DNA from: Topomyia yanbarensis
Lineage: Eukaryota; Arthropoda; Insecta; Diptera; Culicidae
Length of the DNA: 64,000 nt
Assembly: GCF_030247195.1 (NCBI RefSeq)
Contig: NC_080670.1
Coordinates: 44,034,194 to 44,098,193 of the forward strand
Reading direction: 5' to 3'
In this document: piece after piece, positions 23,443 through 35,078 of the stretch
Layout of the letters: the number at the start of each line of letters is the position of its first letter
Position numbering within the stretch: the stretch's first letter is position 1
Notes under the pieces: generated by a model
The model's database searches: none
Seen by the model: the letters and a program-made list of their open reading frames with translations, nothing else
Told to the model about the DNA's origin: nothing
Program-made: the position numbers and the translations under genes

Positions 23443-25797
23443 TCAAGCCAATGGCGCTACTTTGTTGGTCCAATTCCACTGCCTCTGCAGCTCGGACAGT
23501 ATATCCGTAACCACTCTGTTTACAGCATCCCAGGTATGCTCGTCGTGGCACACCTCTTCGACGATATTGTCAACTGTCACACCAGGCATAACCCTGCAAA
23601 CTTCTTCAAACTTAGGGTATTCGAAGACCACGTATTCCGGTGTCTCTTGCACGTTCGCCCACTTCGGGCAAAAGGGTGACGAATCATGTCCAAACCGATG
23701 CAAGAACTTCTGGACGCATCCGTGTCCGGACAAAAACTGCGTTAAATGGAAGTTCTTAAGCCGACACATTTGGGATGAGTCAGTTGGTCACCTTCCTTTC
23801 TCCGCGTTGCCCCACTCCTGCTACCACTTAGCCAACGAGTCCACTAGGGCCAGTCTCCTTGCATTTCGTGCATTTTTCCACTGGTAGCATTCCATGTATT
23901 CCACCAGAGTGATGCAGATGCGAATCATCCCGGCGAAAACGCATACTGCCTCCGACGATATGGTTCTGTATACACTCGCGACTCGTACGACCATCGGCAG
24001 GAATCTCCTGTTCAGCTTTTCACGGTTTCGTTTGGTTTTCAGCGCAGTACCTCAGACAGGAACCCCATATCGGAGTATCGATGATGAAACACTAGATAGC
24101 AGACGTCTCGTGCTGCTTCTCGAACCGCCGACGTTTGGCATGATTCTCGCTATTGCGTTCGTTGCCTTCGACGACTTTTCGCAGGCGTAGTCGACGTGGT
24201 TGTTGCAGCTCAACCGGTCGTCGATTATCACTGCCAATTGCTTCAATACACGCTTCGATGCAATCACGTGCCTTCTGACGTCGATCTGCATCCGCTGATC
24301 CACTTTGCATTTGCTGACCAACACTACCTGCAGCTTGACATCGTTCATCCAGCTCTCGATCGCGTCTCTTGTCTCCATCATCGACACCTCCAACTCTTCA
24401 AGTGTCTCGCCCGTCACTGTTAGTGACACGTTGTCCGCGAAACCTACGATTTTCACTGTCCTGGGCACTCGCAGTATTAAGACCCCATCGTACATTCCGT
24501 TACAAAGAGTAGGACCGAGAATGGAGCCCTGAGGGACGCCCGCTATGACTCGCATTGACTTTTGTCTTTCGATCGTCTCGTACAGCAGCACTCTGCTCTG
24601 GAAGTAGCTATTCAGGATTCGACATATATAGTAGGGAACCCTCATTCTGTGCAGCACTACAGCGATAGCTTCCCAGCTGGCACTGTTAAATGCATTCTTC
24701 ACACCTATTGTAACCACAGCGCAGTATCGATCTTCTCTTCGCATCTGTTTAGATGCCTTCTCAACACTTTCGAGCACTGTCCGAATTGCACCCATTGTCG
24801 ATGCTCCTCTGCGGAATCTGAACTGTATCTTGGACAGTCCGCGCTCACCGTCTGAGCATTTTGTCAACTTATTAAGGATGATTCTATCTAGGAGTTTTCC
24901 GAATGTATCCGATAGATATATGGGCGTATATGAAGCCCGATCGGCCAGTGGCTTCCCTGACTTTGGCAGCAACACCATCTTGATTTAAACACTTCTACAG
25001 CACCACCCCGAACATGTCCAGGTATGCCAGGATCGCAGATTTCAGCGCCATGCTTGGTATTCCATCCGGACCGGTAGCTTTCTTTGATTTCAGGCGTTTC
25101 GATGCTTCTGAAAACTCATCGTTAATCACTGGCTATCGTCCGTGTTTGGAACGCGTTGTCCCAAATGTTTGCGTCTACTTCTCGGCACAGCTCTTTGTGG
25201 CAGTCTGACTTACCAAGCCTGATCTCCCGTTTTAAAGCGGCCCTAGCTTCCCGAAACGCTGCCTTGCGCTCTTGTCTATCTGACTCCGATATTGCTCCCT
25301 GAGCCCGCTCTCTGGCTCTGAGATAAGCAACGCGTAACGTACTGAGCGTTTCGTTCAACCAGTAAGCTGGACGCAGTTTAATGCGTGGTTCCAGGTTTCG
25401 TGGAATTGTGGCGTCACAAGCGCTCACAGTCCTTCTTGTTAGATCAACCGCATCCACGTTCTCGGTCCCGTCGTCCAGCAGAAATTCCTCAACGAAAAGG
25501 TCTTTGTTGAAAGCTGTCGTCTTCAACTTTCGCTTGTTGGTCATCCTTCTCCATGACAGCGCCTTTGATTTTAGCAATCACGAAACCTTTGTATGCACGT
25601 TCCACCACTTCTTGAATGAGCAATCTGTTCATAACATGGATCGTAGCCGTTCACGATTTATCCACCACCCAGTTACCGTTATTAAGGAAGATTTAATATG
25701 GCTCTGCTAACAAAGCGACGTCACGCATTGTTTCTGACATAGAGTACCACAACAGTTGCTGTGCGGTGTCATAGTGATTCACATTTTTATGGGTCAT
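23443..25797 (-). pseudogene. R1-clade ORF2 (endonuclease/reverse transcriptase), inactive
   Basis: ORF2 starts near ATG 25797 with THKNVNHYDTAQQLLW, ending LLAEPY: the first block of the R1 APE-type endonuclease. Most of the endonuclease is deleted. Only NNGNWVVDKS and FVIAKIK remain before a linker with AAFREARAALKREI. The RT is open for 308 codons (24978-24052): FGKLLDRIILNKL, then VTIGVKNAFNSASW, then AGVPQGSILGP, then FADN. The catalytic aspartate of motif A is Gly (usual VTLDVKNAF), and the FADD box is FADN. The C-terminal domain (HLTQFLSGHG and a Cys/His cluster) lies at 23769-23443. With both catalytic sites and the nuclease lost, it cannot retrotranspose. Confidence 0.85.
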
Positions 25798-25799
25798 CT

Positions 25800-26900
25800 C
25801 TATTAGTGTTGGCCAGCAGTCGCGTTTGAAGCTATCCGTCTGATGGTCTTTACTGTCCGCAGCAATGCAAAGTATGCTCTTTGGTTTTTGCGTGCAGTAT
25901 CTCGCAAGATGGCCCGTCTCCCCGCATTTACAGCGTACCCTGGATCTACCAGGACCTTCGCAAGCCCCTGTCAAATATCCAAAGCCAAAACAGTTGAGGC
26001 ATTTCAAAGGCACAAAGCATCGCAGTCTGAGTTCCTTCGTATCCCGTCTTCAACCGGATGGTTTTTATATGGAATTTACCGGACCATGGTGGTGGTGTTT
26101 TCATGGGTTAATCTCATTTTAAACACTATCAAAACACCATGCATTGGGGGTGAAATTGGACGATGACCATGGGAGTATTGTGGGCTTTTCGTTTGCTCGG
26201 GTACACTGCTGCTTCAGCACACCTCTCGGCTCGCCTTATGTCGTGATTTTATCAAGCTCCTTGCACACAATCACTGTCTCCGAGCTTTAGGCATTATCTT
26301 CTACCTCATCACCCAGTGATTTGGTAATAAACTCCTGCATAATCGAGCTGTTAATCGTGGGAACTTGAAGAGCATCTCACCTTTTTGGGTACGCCTGGTT
26401 CTTATCAAGGTTTCCCCAAACCCCTCAGTTCCGCATCCTCTCTGACCTTCTTGAAGAGCGCTGCATACGTTATCGCATCATTGGATTTGCGAGCACGGCT
26501 TCTTCCGTTGGTGCCGTCTGACAAGCCAGAGCTTTTCCTTTCCTCTTCTGCTCCACTTTTCTCTCTTCCTTCCGCTTTTGCTGTTTCCCGTGTTTCTTCT
26601 TCCGACCTACAACTGCACTCCAGCTTTCTCCCAGTTGAGTAATATCCTTCCCTTCGGAAGCAAGAGCTTCTGCCTCTTGGGTTCGCCTGGTCTTCCGGTT
26701 CCTGGAGAAGTTCTTGTTCTCTTTGTAGTCAAATTCTGAGAACCATCTCCTTAATGTCCTTATGGACATTATTTCTCGCGTCCTCAAACTTGTGAAGCTC
26801 CTTCACCAAACACCAAACACTTTACTACTTTCGGCTCCTGTGGGGGTATTGCTCACCCTATTCTGCTCTGGCTGCCGTTGTTGCTGCTGCTTATCCGTCT
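25800..26900 (-). pseudogene. R1-clade ORF1 (gag-like nucleic-acid binding protein), broken
   Basis: The N-terminal part (26787-26470) is highly charged: a KQQKRKEERK-type basic stretch, then ALACQTAPTEEA, like the lysine-rich gag N-termini of this clade. The CCHC region (26013-25840) shows CLNCFGFGYLTGAC, then CKCGETGHLARYC, where the first spacing is one residue short of the usual C-X2-C. Between the two parts the gag middle is missing, and a dispersed MITE (26083-26195) occupies it. Its role in active elements is RNA binding and particle formation. Here it is interrupted and cannot be made as one protein. Confidence 0.75.
26083..26195. mobile_element. MITE fragment inserted in R1 ORF1
   Basis: Contains ATCAAAACACCATGCATTGG, matching the inverse of the element at 60775-60930, and begins CCATGGTGGTGGTGTTTTCA. 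It interrupts the ORF1 of the 22.2-27.2 kb element. Ends and target duplication were not resolved. Confidence 0.5.
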
Positions 26901-27239
26901 CCTGCTTTAGCTGAATAACTTCAGTTGTTGCTGGTAGTAGTGACATCACCAAACCACCTCTGGCGAACGGATTCACCGGGTCTACTCCATATGCCCGAGT
27001 TTCCTGCTTTCTCCAATTTGTTAGGCCCTAACCCCGGGCCGCTATCTCCACTAGTTGTACGTAGTCGCCTCTTGTGATCCCATGGTTATCTATGCAAGCA
27101 GGGAGGCCCTGCTAAGCTTGACAATATCCTTCATGGGGAATAGTGTTCAGAGCCGGTTGGCGTAAATTCGGGAATAGTCCATCCGAATCATGTACAACCA
27201 ACTATTGGTAACGAGATTTGAACGTACCCGGAAACTTGC

Positions 27240-28191
27240 CAAGGTTTTAACGAGACGGAGGCAGCCGTGCTGTTAGCCCACGCGCCATTTCAAGTCGGTG
27301 TTGTCCATCCTTACTCAGGGAGTAGAACAACACGCCTGTCAGCCCAAAGTCGCCGTCCAATTCGTGATCCGTGTCCTATCCGTTGATGTTCTCCATGGCC
27401 AGTATGCCGTAATCAGAATGTTACTGGCGTCGATCGTGATATGCCGGTTGGCACTCAGGTTGGGTTAGGGTGATTTTAATGCTAAGATATTTGATTACTG
27501 GAATCTTAGGTTTTACAGAAGCGGCACGGAATCGCTTCGTCGGAGTTTCTTTCGGAGTTATGGCTTTTTTAAATGTTTTGCAGAGCCCAATGCTGCAAGT
27601 AAAACTCCCCAATTCGCAGTAGGTCCTAGATGAGGGGGGGGGGGCTTCGTAAAGCCTCTGAACTCCTGTCCCTGCAGCTCCCAGCACTAAGTATGTGTCA
27701 TTTAAACTAGTTTCTCGGAGATAGCTGAACTGATTTGCAATAACTTAGTTAACGGCATAACGCCCCTATAAGTTGCTTTTGAATTTTTAGTTGATCGGAT
27801 TTCCGGTTCCAGAGTTACGGGTTGACGAGTGCGTTCACTCAGCAAATTTCTATATTAACTAGCACGACTATGGATTCTAAATGATGCGATACATATTGTA
27901 ATGGTTTTGACCATATTGGCCACCAATGACGGTTCTTGACGTTCCTTGGGAACTTGCCACGTTCCTTAGTTAATATTACACCTACATATTTCTCAGTGAA
28001 TTTTCAATCACTTTTTTACAAACTTGATTTCAATTTAAAGATACAATACTCCAATTGACTGTCATTTTGGTTATGTGTTACCAATGCACATTTATTCGGT
28101 AGCAATATTTTTCTGAAATACTTTTTTAAGCGCCTATGCCAGTACCCCTGTCTCGAATCTGTGTCTCAAGCCGACATAAACCAGCCTGTAA
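27240..28191. other. No gene recognised
   Basis: Unique-looking sequence without TIRs, transposon proteins or splice-bounded frames. It includes a G9-10 run near 27634-27643. A weak 88-codon frame on minus (27687-27421) has no recognisable domain. Confidence 0.35.
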
Positions 28192-29455
28192 ATAGCGGTT
28201 TGCTCACTACTCGGGTTCTTGTTTGCCCGGCGAACCCATGTTATCAGGGCGGCCTAGGTGTTTCTACCGGAATTTAGGATTTTCGTATGTTAACAAAACA
28301 AAAGGGGAAAACAAACTAAATTTTACCGTGTTTATTTACTCCGATCTCCTCCGTTCTGCACACTTCGATATTGGTGCTGGTGGCGGGAATGGGTTGCAGT
28401 TTCTTACCGCTTCCAATCGGCCGGGATTCCCAACAGCCACGTTCTCCCAGCTGCGAATGGTGGTTGTAGTTGGCTGCTATCGCAGCGTTCTTTGCTGTTT
28501 AGCTAGGAAGGTAAGATTGGCTCCTTTGCTGGAACCTCCCTAGCGACGTTGGCGAACTATCGTCGGATCGACTTGCTCGCCGCAAGCGATCCCGGAAGTC
28601 ACCGCAGTGCACTTCCCAGGGGGAACCTTTGTGCACCCTGCTTCGTTCTCTTTGGCGAGTAACTGTGCAGGAGAGCTATGCTCCTTCGACTGATTCTCCA
28701 CAGTGAGAACGGTCGGCGTTTGCTGCTTATTGTTTAGCCGGGGAAGAGAGAGAGAGAGATCTATTCTTAGCGGTTAGCTTTCCCTTTATGGCGAGCCAAC
28801 ACCACACACTTCACTTGTGCCCGAACCTCGAGCCGGCACTATTTGACGGTTTTATATCGCCGTCGTACTACCTTTTAGTGACAGGAAACTGTACCGAAAA
28901 AAGACAAAATTTATCTGGACGTCTGTTCGATGCCGTGGTCCGTCACTTTCTGTAGTCGATGGCCGCCTTCCAACTCGTCCAAAACAAACCACCAACCTCA
29001 TCGTCGCATAGCTGTCACTTTTCACGGCAAGAGGAGACTGGTTGCCTATCTAAACCCTATGTTAATCATACAAACAGAGATGCCAGATTTGCAGACAAAT
29101 CTGCAAATGCGCAGACTTTTAATTTAAGCTGCAAATTTCATCGATGACGCAGATATTTGCAGATTTTTTAGTTTGGTTGCAGATATTTACAGATTTTTGA
29201 ATGTAAAGGCTTTTGATTACACTAGCTTTCCTGACATTTTTGTTCTTCCCAGACTTTTAAAATTATTATTGCAGACATTTGAAAAAAGTACCTGGCATCT
29301 CTGCATACAAATCCACGCGACAAAAATTACCTAACCTATCTGCACGAACAAAACCGTTTAACGTGAACCGTACGAAACAGCGGTGAGCATAATTTTACGT
29401 AAACAAATACACTCTACAGAGTTTATAGTCGATAATAGGTACATTTCCACCCAGT
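28192..29455 (+). repeat. ~1-kb dispersed repeat, copy 1 (inverted partner 48611-49548)
   Basis: Both copies share AGCGGTTTGCYCAYTACTCG, GCCTAGGTGTTTCTA, GATTTTCGTATGT and, at the other end, TGCTCACCGCTGTTCG (inverse here) and ACTGGGTGGAAAT. Copy 1 is interrupted by a 229-bp hAT MITE. There is no protein domain. A solo LTR was considered because the copies could start TGGGTGG and end TTACA, but no 5-bp target duplication fits. The class is unknown. Confidence 0.65.
29075..29303. mobile_element. hAT-type MITE, 229 bp, perfect 8-bp target duplication
   Basis: The perfect 12-bp TIRs are CAGAGATGCCAG and CTGGCATCTCTG. The target duplication CATACAAA is exact on both sides (29067-29074 and 29304-29311). 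GCAGATATTTGCAGATTTTT words repeat internally. It is inserted in the dispersed repeat 28192-29455, and copy 2 of that repeat lacks it. Confidence 0.9.
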
Positions 29456-29498
29456 GTTAAGTGTTACCCTGACGGGTTACAACCCTAAGTGGCAGGAA

Positions 29499-29668
29499 CC
29501 CAGTTAAACTCATTCCGGAACCGGTTCGGATTTCTGAATGGAGTCATTATGGATTCCAAATCAAATGCAACAACCGATTCCAACTCAGAATCGGTTGTTG
29601 CATTTGATTTGGAATCCATACTGACTCCATTCAGGATTCCGAATCAAATTCCGAATGGTTTGACCGGG
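29499..29668. mobile_element. Palindromic MITE family, copy 1 (170 bp)
   Basis: A nearly complete palindrome: CCCAGTTAAACTCATTCCGG at one end, TTCCGAATGGTTTGACCGGG at the other, and GATTCCAAATCAAATGCAAC near the centre pairing with its inverse. Two more copies are at 42487-42640 and 46526-46694. It creates mirror open frames on both strands. Target duplication unclear. Confidence 0.8.
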
Positions 29669-32039
29669 AAGCAGAGCAGTGTACTCTCTAATTTGATGTT
29701 GAATATTACGCTAGAAAGTACACCATTCCACAGGAAAATTTGAAAATCGATGTTCTCCAGAATCTCTTCTCTAAATCTACAGAAATAGAGTCGTTCGTTA
29801 TCCAAATGGCAGTTTTATCGTTATGACTATAATTAAAACACCAAAGGATTCTCGATTTCTTTATGTCAAGAAAAGTCACCCCGAATTTAGCTTCCAACAA
29901 AAGAGCAGCTTTGATTAATTAATTTTTGATAGCAAGTTTATTTCTTACGAAACGCCACATCCTTCTCGTGGCAAGGCTCCCATTAAAAGAATTTATCTTT
30001 TCTGCGTGGTATAGTTGGTAAAGCACGGCAGCGGGACGCCGGAAAACGTCAACAATCTGCCATAGATAGACAGATTGAGGCTGGCAGTTGAAGCTACCAA
30101 GCTGGGCGGTGAAACCGTCAAAAGTTCCTCAGAACCTAATCTGACCTTTTTCATTATCAATTTGCCGCTAAATCAAGGGGAACTTGAATGGACTTAGGCA
30201 TTTGACAGTGTACATAGGTATATGAAAACGGTATTATATTTATCCTACTTCTCTTGTGTATTTCAATCGTTGTTGGCTGAGCCCAATGCCAACAGAGTGA
30301 ATGAGTAGATTACGTTCCCGGTTTGGGGTTTTTTCCCTAGAAAGAAACTGATCTTCCGGCGTGTGGGGGTTTCCACCCAGTCTTCTACCAAAGACTTTAG
30401 TTAAACATTGACGTGGAGCAACTTTTCATTTGAGTCCCCGGAAAAACTCTCATGATGGCTTCCTGCTCTTGCGGTACAATAAACCGGAACGATAGTATGG
30501 GCTTAGTGCATTGTGCAGTCGAGTGGAGTAAAAAATTCAAGGGGAGCATAATGAAATATTTATTTTCCCGTTTGCTAGCGATTTGTGACATGGGAAACTT
30601 TGCTCGCTAGATTAGGGAAAACATGTTCAAAAGTTTCCGAACAATGGCGACACTGGTCCGGTCTATTTCATAAAATACCAAATACTGGAACATCGCAGCG
30701 AATTATAATTTCGACTCCTGCTAGGATTTCTAAATTGAAACCATTTCCTCCGAAAGAGTGGCGCCAATGTGCTCAGCTTAAAGGTTAACGAAATGTCCTT
30801 CAAATAAATACTCTAACCGCAGGCCCGTTCTACACCTTTTTCCTGGTATTCATCGATGAGCTCTGCACAGTGAAGCCTATCTCTGGTTGCAAACAATTGG
30901 CAACTTTTGTCCCATCACCTCGCCTTCAATTCAGAACAATACGATGTTTCCGAGCTACAGTTCACTGGTAATTAGCAGGGAAACGAGACCCGTAAAATCC
31001 TGTTGACGCCTCGAGCACTTTTTCGATTGCACTCAATTTCAACCCCTCAGACGCTCAATGAGAAAGGGAGAGAAAAAACATCTCACCAGAAAGAATTAGG
31101 TTAATTAATTTTCGAGTTTTAAGCTTCCTTGCTTATCTCTCCTGGGCGGCGCGGCGGATCCTGTCTGGATGGTGGGTGGGATGATCCGGTACGGAACGGA
31201 GCCCGCATCCGTCGTCGAGTCCCAGCTGATGGGTAAACTATGCCAAAAACTTGGTGCGAACCACGGGAACCGGTAGCAGGAGAAAAGTTTCTTTCCACAT
31301 GTACACCCTTCTCCTTGCCCCATCAGGCACCGTCAGCCCTAAGAATGAATAGGTTCGCAGCCAATTGAAAAGGATAGCAGCAACATTTTTCCGCATCTGC
31401 TTTCAAAATTATTAATTTCACAAATTTACTTCCATTTAGCGAAATGGTAGATTCATACGACAAGAGGGAAACTTTTGCTTTTTGCTACCTAGTTTTTAAG
31501 TTTTTTTTTATCTGTGCCCAGATCCACAATACGTAGATGGCAATTATGGAAAGTTGCTCATTTCGGGGTTGCTCTTCGTTGGGATTCTTTTTTTTTGTTG
31601 GATACTGGTTGGACGGCTAGCGATGAAGTTGTCTCGGCGGGGATCTTTTGAGAACTTTTCTTAGTTTATGAGAAAGTTTCATAAAAGCGGCAATCCTAAT
31701 TTTGTAATAGCTATTTGGGTAATTTATTTTATCGTGATTTTGTAGAGTGGAAAGATCAACTGGCATACAGATATCTTTTGGCTTTTTAGAGTAAGTAGAA
31801 TTGCGATGTCTGGTCATTTGAACGTAAAGCAACAGTAACGTAAAATTTATACAATCGCAAAGAAAATGAATCAGTTTAATAAAAGTGTGCATCGATTCAA
31901 AAAAAATTGGACAACATTTGATGGTTTGGTTTGATGATATTGCAAACATCATCAAGCATTTTTCGTGCATCATTTTAAAGAACCTCTGACAAACAATTGC
32001 TTTAAATTAATTATTGCATTACGCCTCAATAGTGATGCA
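29669..32039. other. No gene recognised
   Basis: About 2.4 kb without transposon proteins, TIR pairs or credible exons. A TGGTATAGTTGGTAAAGC word at 30009 resembles a tRNA A box but has no B box behind it. Short frames on both strands lack domains. Confidence 0.35.
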
Positions 32040-32188
32040 TCGAAGAAACCGAGAGGGCCTACCGGCGTTCTTTATATTTTGTGTTGTTTCATACTCTGCC
32101 CAAACTAACGATTAACTATTAGAGAAGTGTAAAAGTAGAAGCCTAGAAGTGATTAGTGTATCGCTTTTAGTACTAGTGTACAATTGTT

Positions 32189-32547
32189 ATGTGCAATTGT
32201 ATGTCTCTTGAAGAGCAGAAAAGGGAGCAGAAGAAGGAAGGAAAACCTTCGGTTTGTCAGAAGGCGCCAAAAGGAGATGTACTGATCGTCGAAGCGAACG
32301 ATACGATGTCCTATGCCGCTCTTCTCAAGAAAGTGAGAGAGGACCCAGAGCTAAAGGAGTTGAGAGAACGAAGCGCACTCAGAAGGGCCAGGTGATCCGC
32401 GAGGTCGTTGCTAAATCATTGAGGTGCGAAGCGAACGTGAGAGTCCTGTCGCAGGAAGCCGTAGTCGAGTGCAAAGAGCTAGATGAGATAACGACTATTG
32501 AAGAACTGAAGGGTGCACAGATCGAGCAGTGCAAACCAGATGTACCG
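32189..32547 (+). pseudogene. R1-clade ORF1, N-terminal piece of the host copy
   Basis: Opens MSLEEQKREQKKEGKPSVCQ and continues with a TMSYAALLKKVREDPELKEL block typical of R1-clade gag proteins of mosquitoes. A frameshift near 32390 moves to VVAKSLRCEANVRVLSQE and VVECKELDEITT, which continue the same domain. It breaks off at the codons for KPDVP, where the second retrotransposon has inserted. The remainder of ORF1 starts at 34727 on the other side. Confidence 0.75.
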
Positions 32548-33923
32548 ATGGGATGCCATCGCGCTCTCGTTACACCGGCTTAGCCTACCGGTGGGTCTGT
32601 ACCGGATCCTGGAAAGTTACTTCCAGAAACGCGTACTGCTATACGAGACCGATGCCGGCCAGAAAAGGGTTCCGATTACCGCCGGAGTCCCGCAGGGCTC
32701 GATCCTAGGCCTGGTGCTATGGAACCTCATGTATGACGGGGTTCTGAGACTGAAGTTCCCTCCTGGGGTCAAGATCGTCAGCTTCGCTGACGACGTAACC
32801 TTGGAGGTCTACGGGGAGTCAATTCCTGAGATAGAACTAACCGCAGAACATGCGATCAGCACGGTGGAGGAATGGATGAACGCGAGAGGCCTGGAGCTCG
32901 CTCATCATAAGACGGAGGTAGTTATCGTCAACAACCGCAAGTCGGCACAACATGCAGTTATCCATGTGGGAGAAGTCGCGATCACTTCACAGCGAAGTCT
33001 GAAGTCTCTCGGGGGTCATTATAGACGACAAGCTGACCTTCGGCAGCCATGTCGACTATACATGCAAGAGAGCGTCGACTGCTGTTGCGGCGCTATCGAG
33101 AATGATGTCCAACAGCTCAAAGGTGTGCGCCAGTAGACGTAGGTTACTGGCAGGCGTTGCCGTATCTATCCTCAGGTACGGCGGCCCGTCATGGTCAAGA
33201 GCACTGAGGATAACCAGTTACCTACAGAAACTGGAGAGCACCTACCGCGTGATGTGCCTCAGAGTGATATCTGCCTACCGCACGGTATCACACGATGCAT
33301 CCTGCGTGATAGCAAGCATGATGCCAGTCGGGCTGGTCATTCGGGAAGATGAGGAGTGCTTTGAGCTACGTGGAAATAGGGGAGCCCGCGAGCGCACCAT
33401 GGTGACCTCGGTCGCCAGATGGCAGCGTGAATGGGACAACTCCTGGAAAGGTAGGTGGACCCACCGGCTGATACCTAGCATATCGAGCTGGGTGGGAAGA
33501 CCCCATGGGGAAGTTCACTTCCACCTGACACAATTCCTGTCAGGCCATGGCTGTTTCCGACAGTACCTCCACAGGTTCGGGCACGCGGAGGTCCCAGTCT
33601 GCCCGGACTGCCCAGGTTTAGACGAAACTACCGAACACATACTGTTCGTATGTCATCGGTTCGACGTCGAAAGAAGAGCAATGCTTGACGTCTGTGGCTG
33701 GGACACAACCCCTGATACCCTTATTCAGCGGATGTGTCAATCGGTGGAGAAGTGGAATGCAGTCTCGGCTGCTACCATCCAGATTGCCAGTAGGCAACGA
33801 CGGGCACGGCTAATTAGTGATTGGTTAGCTGGAGCGAAAAAGGCCAAGCGCAAAAAGGGAGTGAATGGTCTGTTCATGCCGAGGCAGGTTTGGCGCAGCG
33901 ACTGGCAACCGTGTAAGGGGTAA
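32548..33923 (+). pseudogene. R1-clade ORF2, RT palm to C-terminus, one frameshift
   Basis: Begins at WDAIALSLHRL and shows AGVPQGSILG, then the catalytic FADD box (32783-32794) intact, then LAHHKTEVVIVNNRK. A run of five G (33011-33015), where four would keep frame, shifts the reading frame in the thumb region. From there it reads openly to the natural end at 33923. It includes HLTQFLSGHGCFRQYLHRFG and a C-X2-C-X8-H-X4-C cluster (CPDCPGLDETTEHILFVC), the usual R1-clade C-terminal zinc motif. The endonuclease and N-terminal RT were never copied (5' truncation). Enzymatically dead, but recent. Confidence 0.85.
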
Positions 33924-34029
33924 ACCCAGCCACCCCGAAGCATGACAGAAGAGTGAGTGTATAGGCGTATAAGTGGACTGCCTCATGCCAAGACGGGAGG
34001 GTCGTAGCGTAGTATGTTGGGACTTAGCT

Positions 34030-34440
34030 ATCGATGCTTCATGGCGTGGCAGAGGAGTGAAAGGGTGAGCATCCAAGTCAGTCTCACACGGCATGTTAAG
34101 GGTGAGTTCAAAAGTCAGCCTCACATGGTATGGTAGAGGCTAGCACAAAAGTAAGCCTAGCAAGGAATGAAAAAGGTGAGCACACAAGTCAGTCTCGCAT
34201 GGTATGTCAGAAGTGGGGCCTAAGAAAAATGTCCCACATGGGATGCCAGGGGGAGTGACAGAGGTGCCTCACATGGTATGGGTGGGGCGAGCACAAAAGT
34301 AAGCCTAGCAAGGAATGAGTAAGGTGAGCACACAAGTCAGCTTCGCAAGGAACGAAAAAGGTGAGCACAAAAGTCAGCCTCGCAAGGAACGAAAAAGGTG
34401 AGCACAAAAGTCAGCCTCATGTGGGAGTGTTTGAGAGTAA
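34030..34440 (+). repeat. 3' UTR tandem repeats, 37-bp period
   Basis: GTGAGCACAAAAGTCAGCCT recurs with a 37-bp period at 34324, 34361 and 34398, with a related unit at 34288. More divergent units extend upstream to about 34050 (AGCATCCAAGTCAGTCTCAC). AAGGAACGAAAAAG fills the spacer. These lie between the ORF2 stop and the poly(A) tail of the inserted R1-clade copy. Confidence 0.8.
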
Positions 34441-34726
34441 ATCAAGGTGCGATAGAGAGAGCACCCAAGTAAGCCTCATACAGGACGTATGAACGCGTGA
34501 GTGAGAGTGAATGAGTACATTAAGTACAGCCATCCCCCCAGAAGTAATACCGAGAGGTAGTTCCTGGGAGGAACGATGGCGGAGCCCAATGGAGTTTACT
34601 CGGTATTAATGGCAGCGTCACCATTCGAGCCCGACACGCCCCCAGTGCACCCCGTGCGGTAGATTCGACCCTACCAATAGCACGAGTACTGGGCTAGGAC
34701 GTAAAGGTCTTCTTCATTGTAAAAAA

Positions 34727-35078
34727 AAACCAGATGTACCGGCGACTATCCGGATTTGGAAATCGTATGGAGGTACTTAAACGGCGGCGATTCGACTACC
34801 GGTGACCGCTGCCAACATACTGGCGGAGACCGGTAAGATAAAAGTCGGATGGTCGGTGTGCTCGCTGAAAGTCACTCCGCGAGTTTCCAAGCACATGGAG
34901 CGATGCTTCAAATGGACAAGTCTGCACTGTGTAGAAAATACGGAGAAAACAGGCATGTTGCTAGAGACTGCACGAAGCAACCAAGGTGCACGATCTGCAA
35001 ACCGGAGATCGGAAACGACCACATGCCCGGAGGCTTCAAATACCATGCATATATAAAGGCGAAGACAGGCCAACGATT
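34727..35078 (+). pseudogene. R1-clade ORF1, C-terminal piece of the host copy
   Basis: Resumes after the insertion with ATIRIWKSYGGT, then a stop, then LPVTAANILAETGKIKVGWS: the conserved middle of R1-clade gag. The CCHC region follows in a shifted frame, CRKYGENRHVARDC, where the second Cys has become Tyr, then KQPRCTICKPEIG. ORF2 begins at ATG 35079. At least one stop, one frameshift and a broken knuckle make it non-functional. Confidence 0.7.

Larger units (their letters stand above)
22200..27239 (-). mobile_element. R1-clade non-LTR retrotransposon, about 5 kb, inactive
   Basis: Reading on the minus strand, in order: a 5' UTR starting GGGTACGTTCAAA (27239 downward), a gag-like ORF1 with CCHC knuckles, an ORF2 with a truncated endonuclease and a reverse transcriptase, and a long 3' UTR with tandem repeats (23.4 down to 22.5 kb). 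The endonuclease start and the RT and C-terminal wording match mosquito R1-clade elements. The same 5' UTR is present as a fragment at 60647-61240. Related, more decayed copies are at 32.04-37.6 kb and 49.9-52.6 kb. The 3' boundary near 22.13-22.2 kb is approximate. No target duplication could be identified. Confidence 0.75.
32548..34729 (+). mobile_element. 5'-truncated R1-clade copy inserted in another R1 element
   Basis: Starts in mid-RT (WDAIALSLHRL), runs through the C-terminal domain, a tandem-repeat 3' UTR and an A9 tail (34721-34729). It is bounded by a 15-bp target duplication, AAACCAGATGTACCG (32533-32547 and 34727-34741, the A's shared with the tail). Truncation at the 5' end, a poly(A) tail and a target duplication together mark target-primed reverse transcription. 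It is far less decayed than its host, so it is the younger insertion. Confidence 0.9.

Noticed and set aside
30003..30190. A-box-like TGGTATAGTTGGTAAAGC suggesting a tRNA or SINE
   Set aside because: No B box (GGTTCGANTCC-type) follows at a suitable distance and no cloverleaf can be drawn.
34030..34440. CRISPR-like array of regular repeats
   Set aside because: The 37-bp units are contiguous, with no unique spacers, and lie in the 3' UTR of a retrotransposon in a eukaryotic setting.
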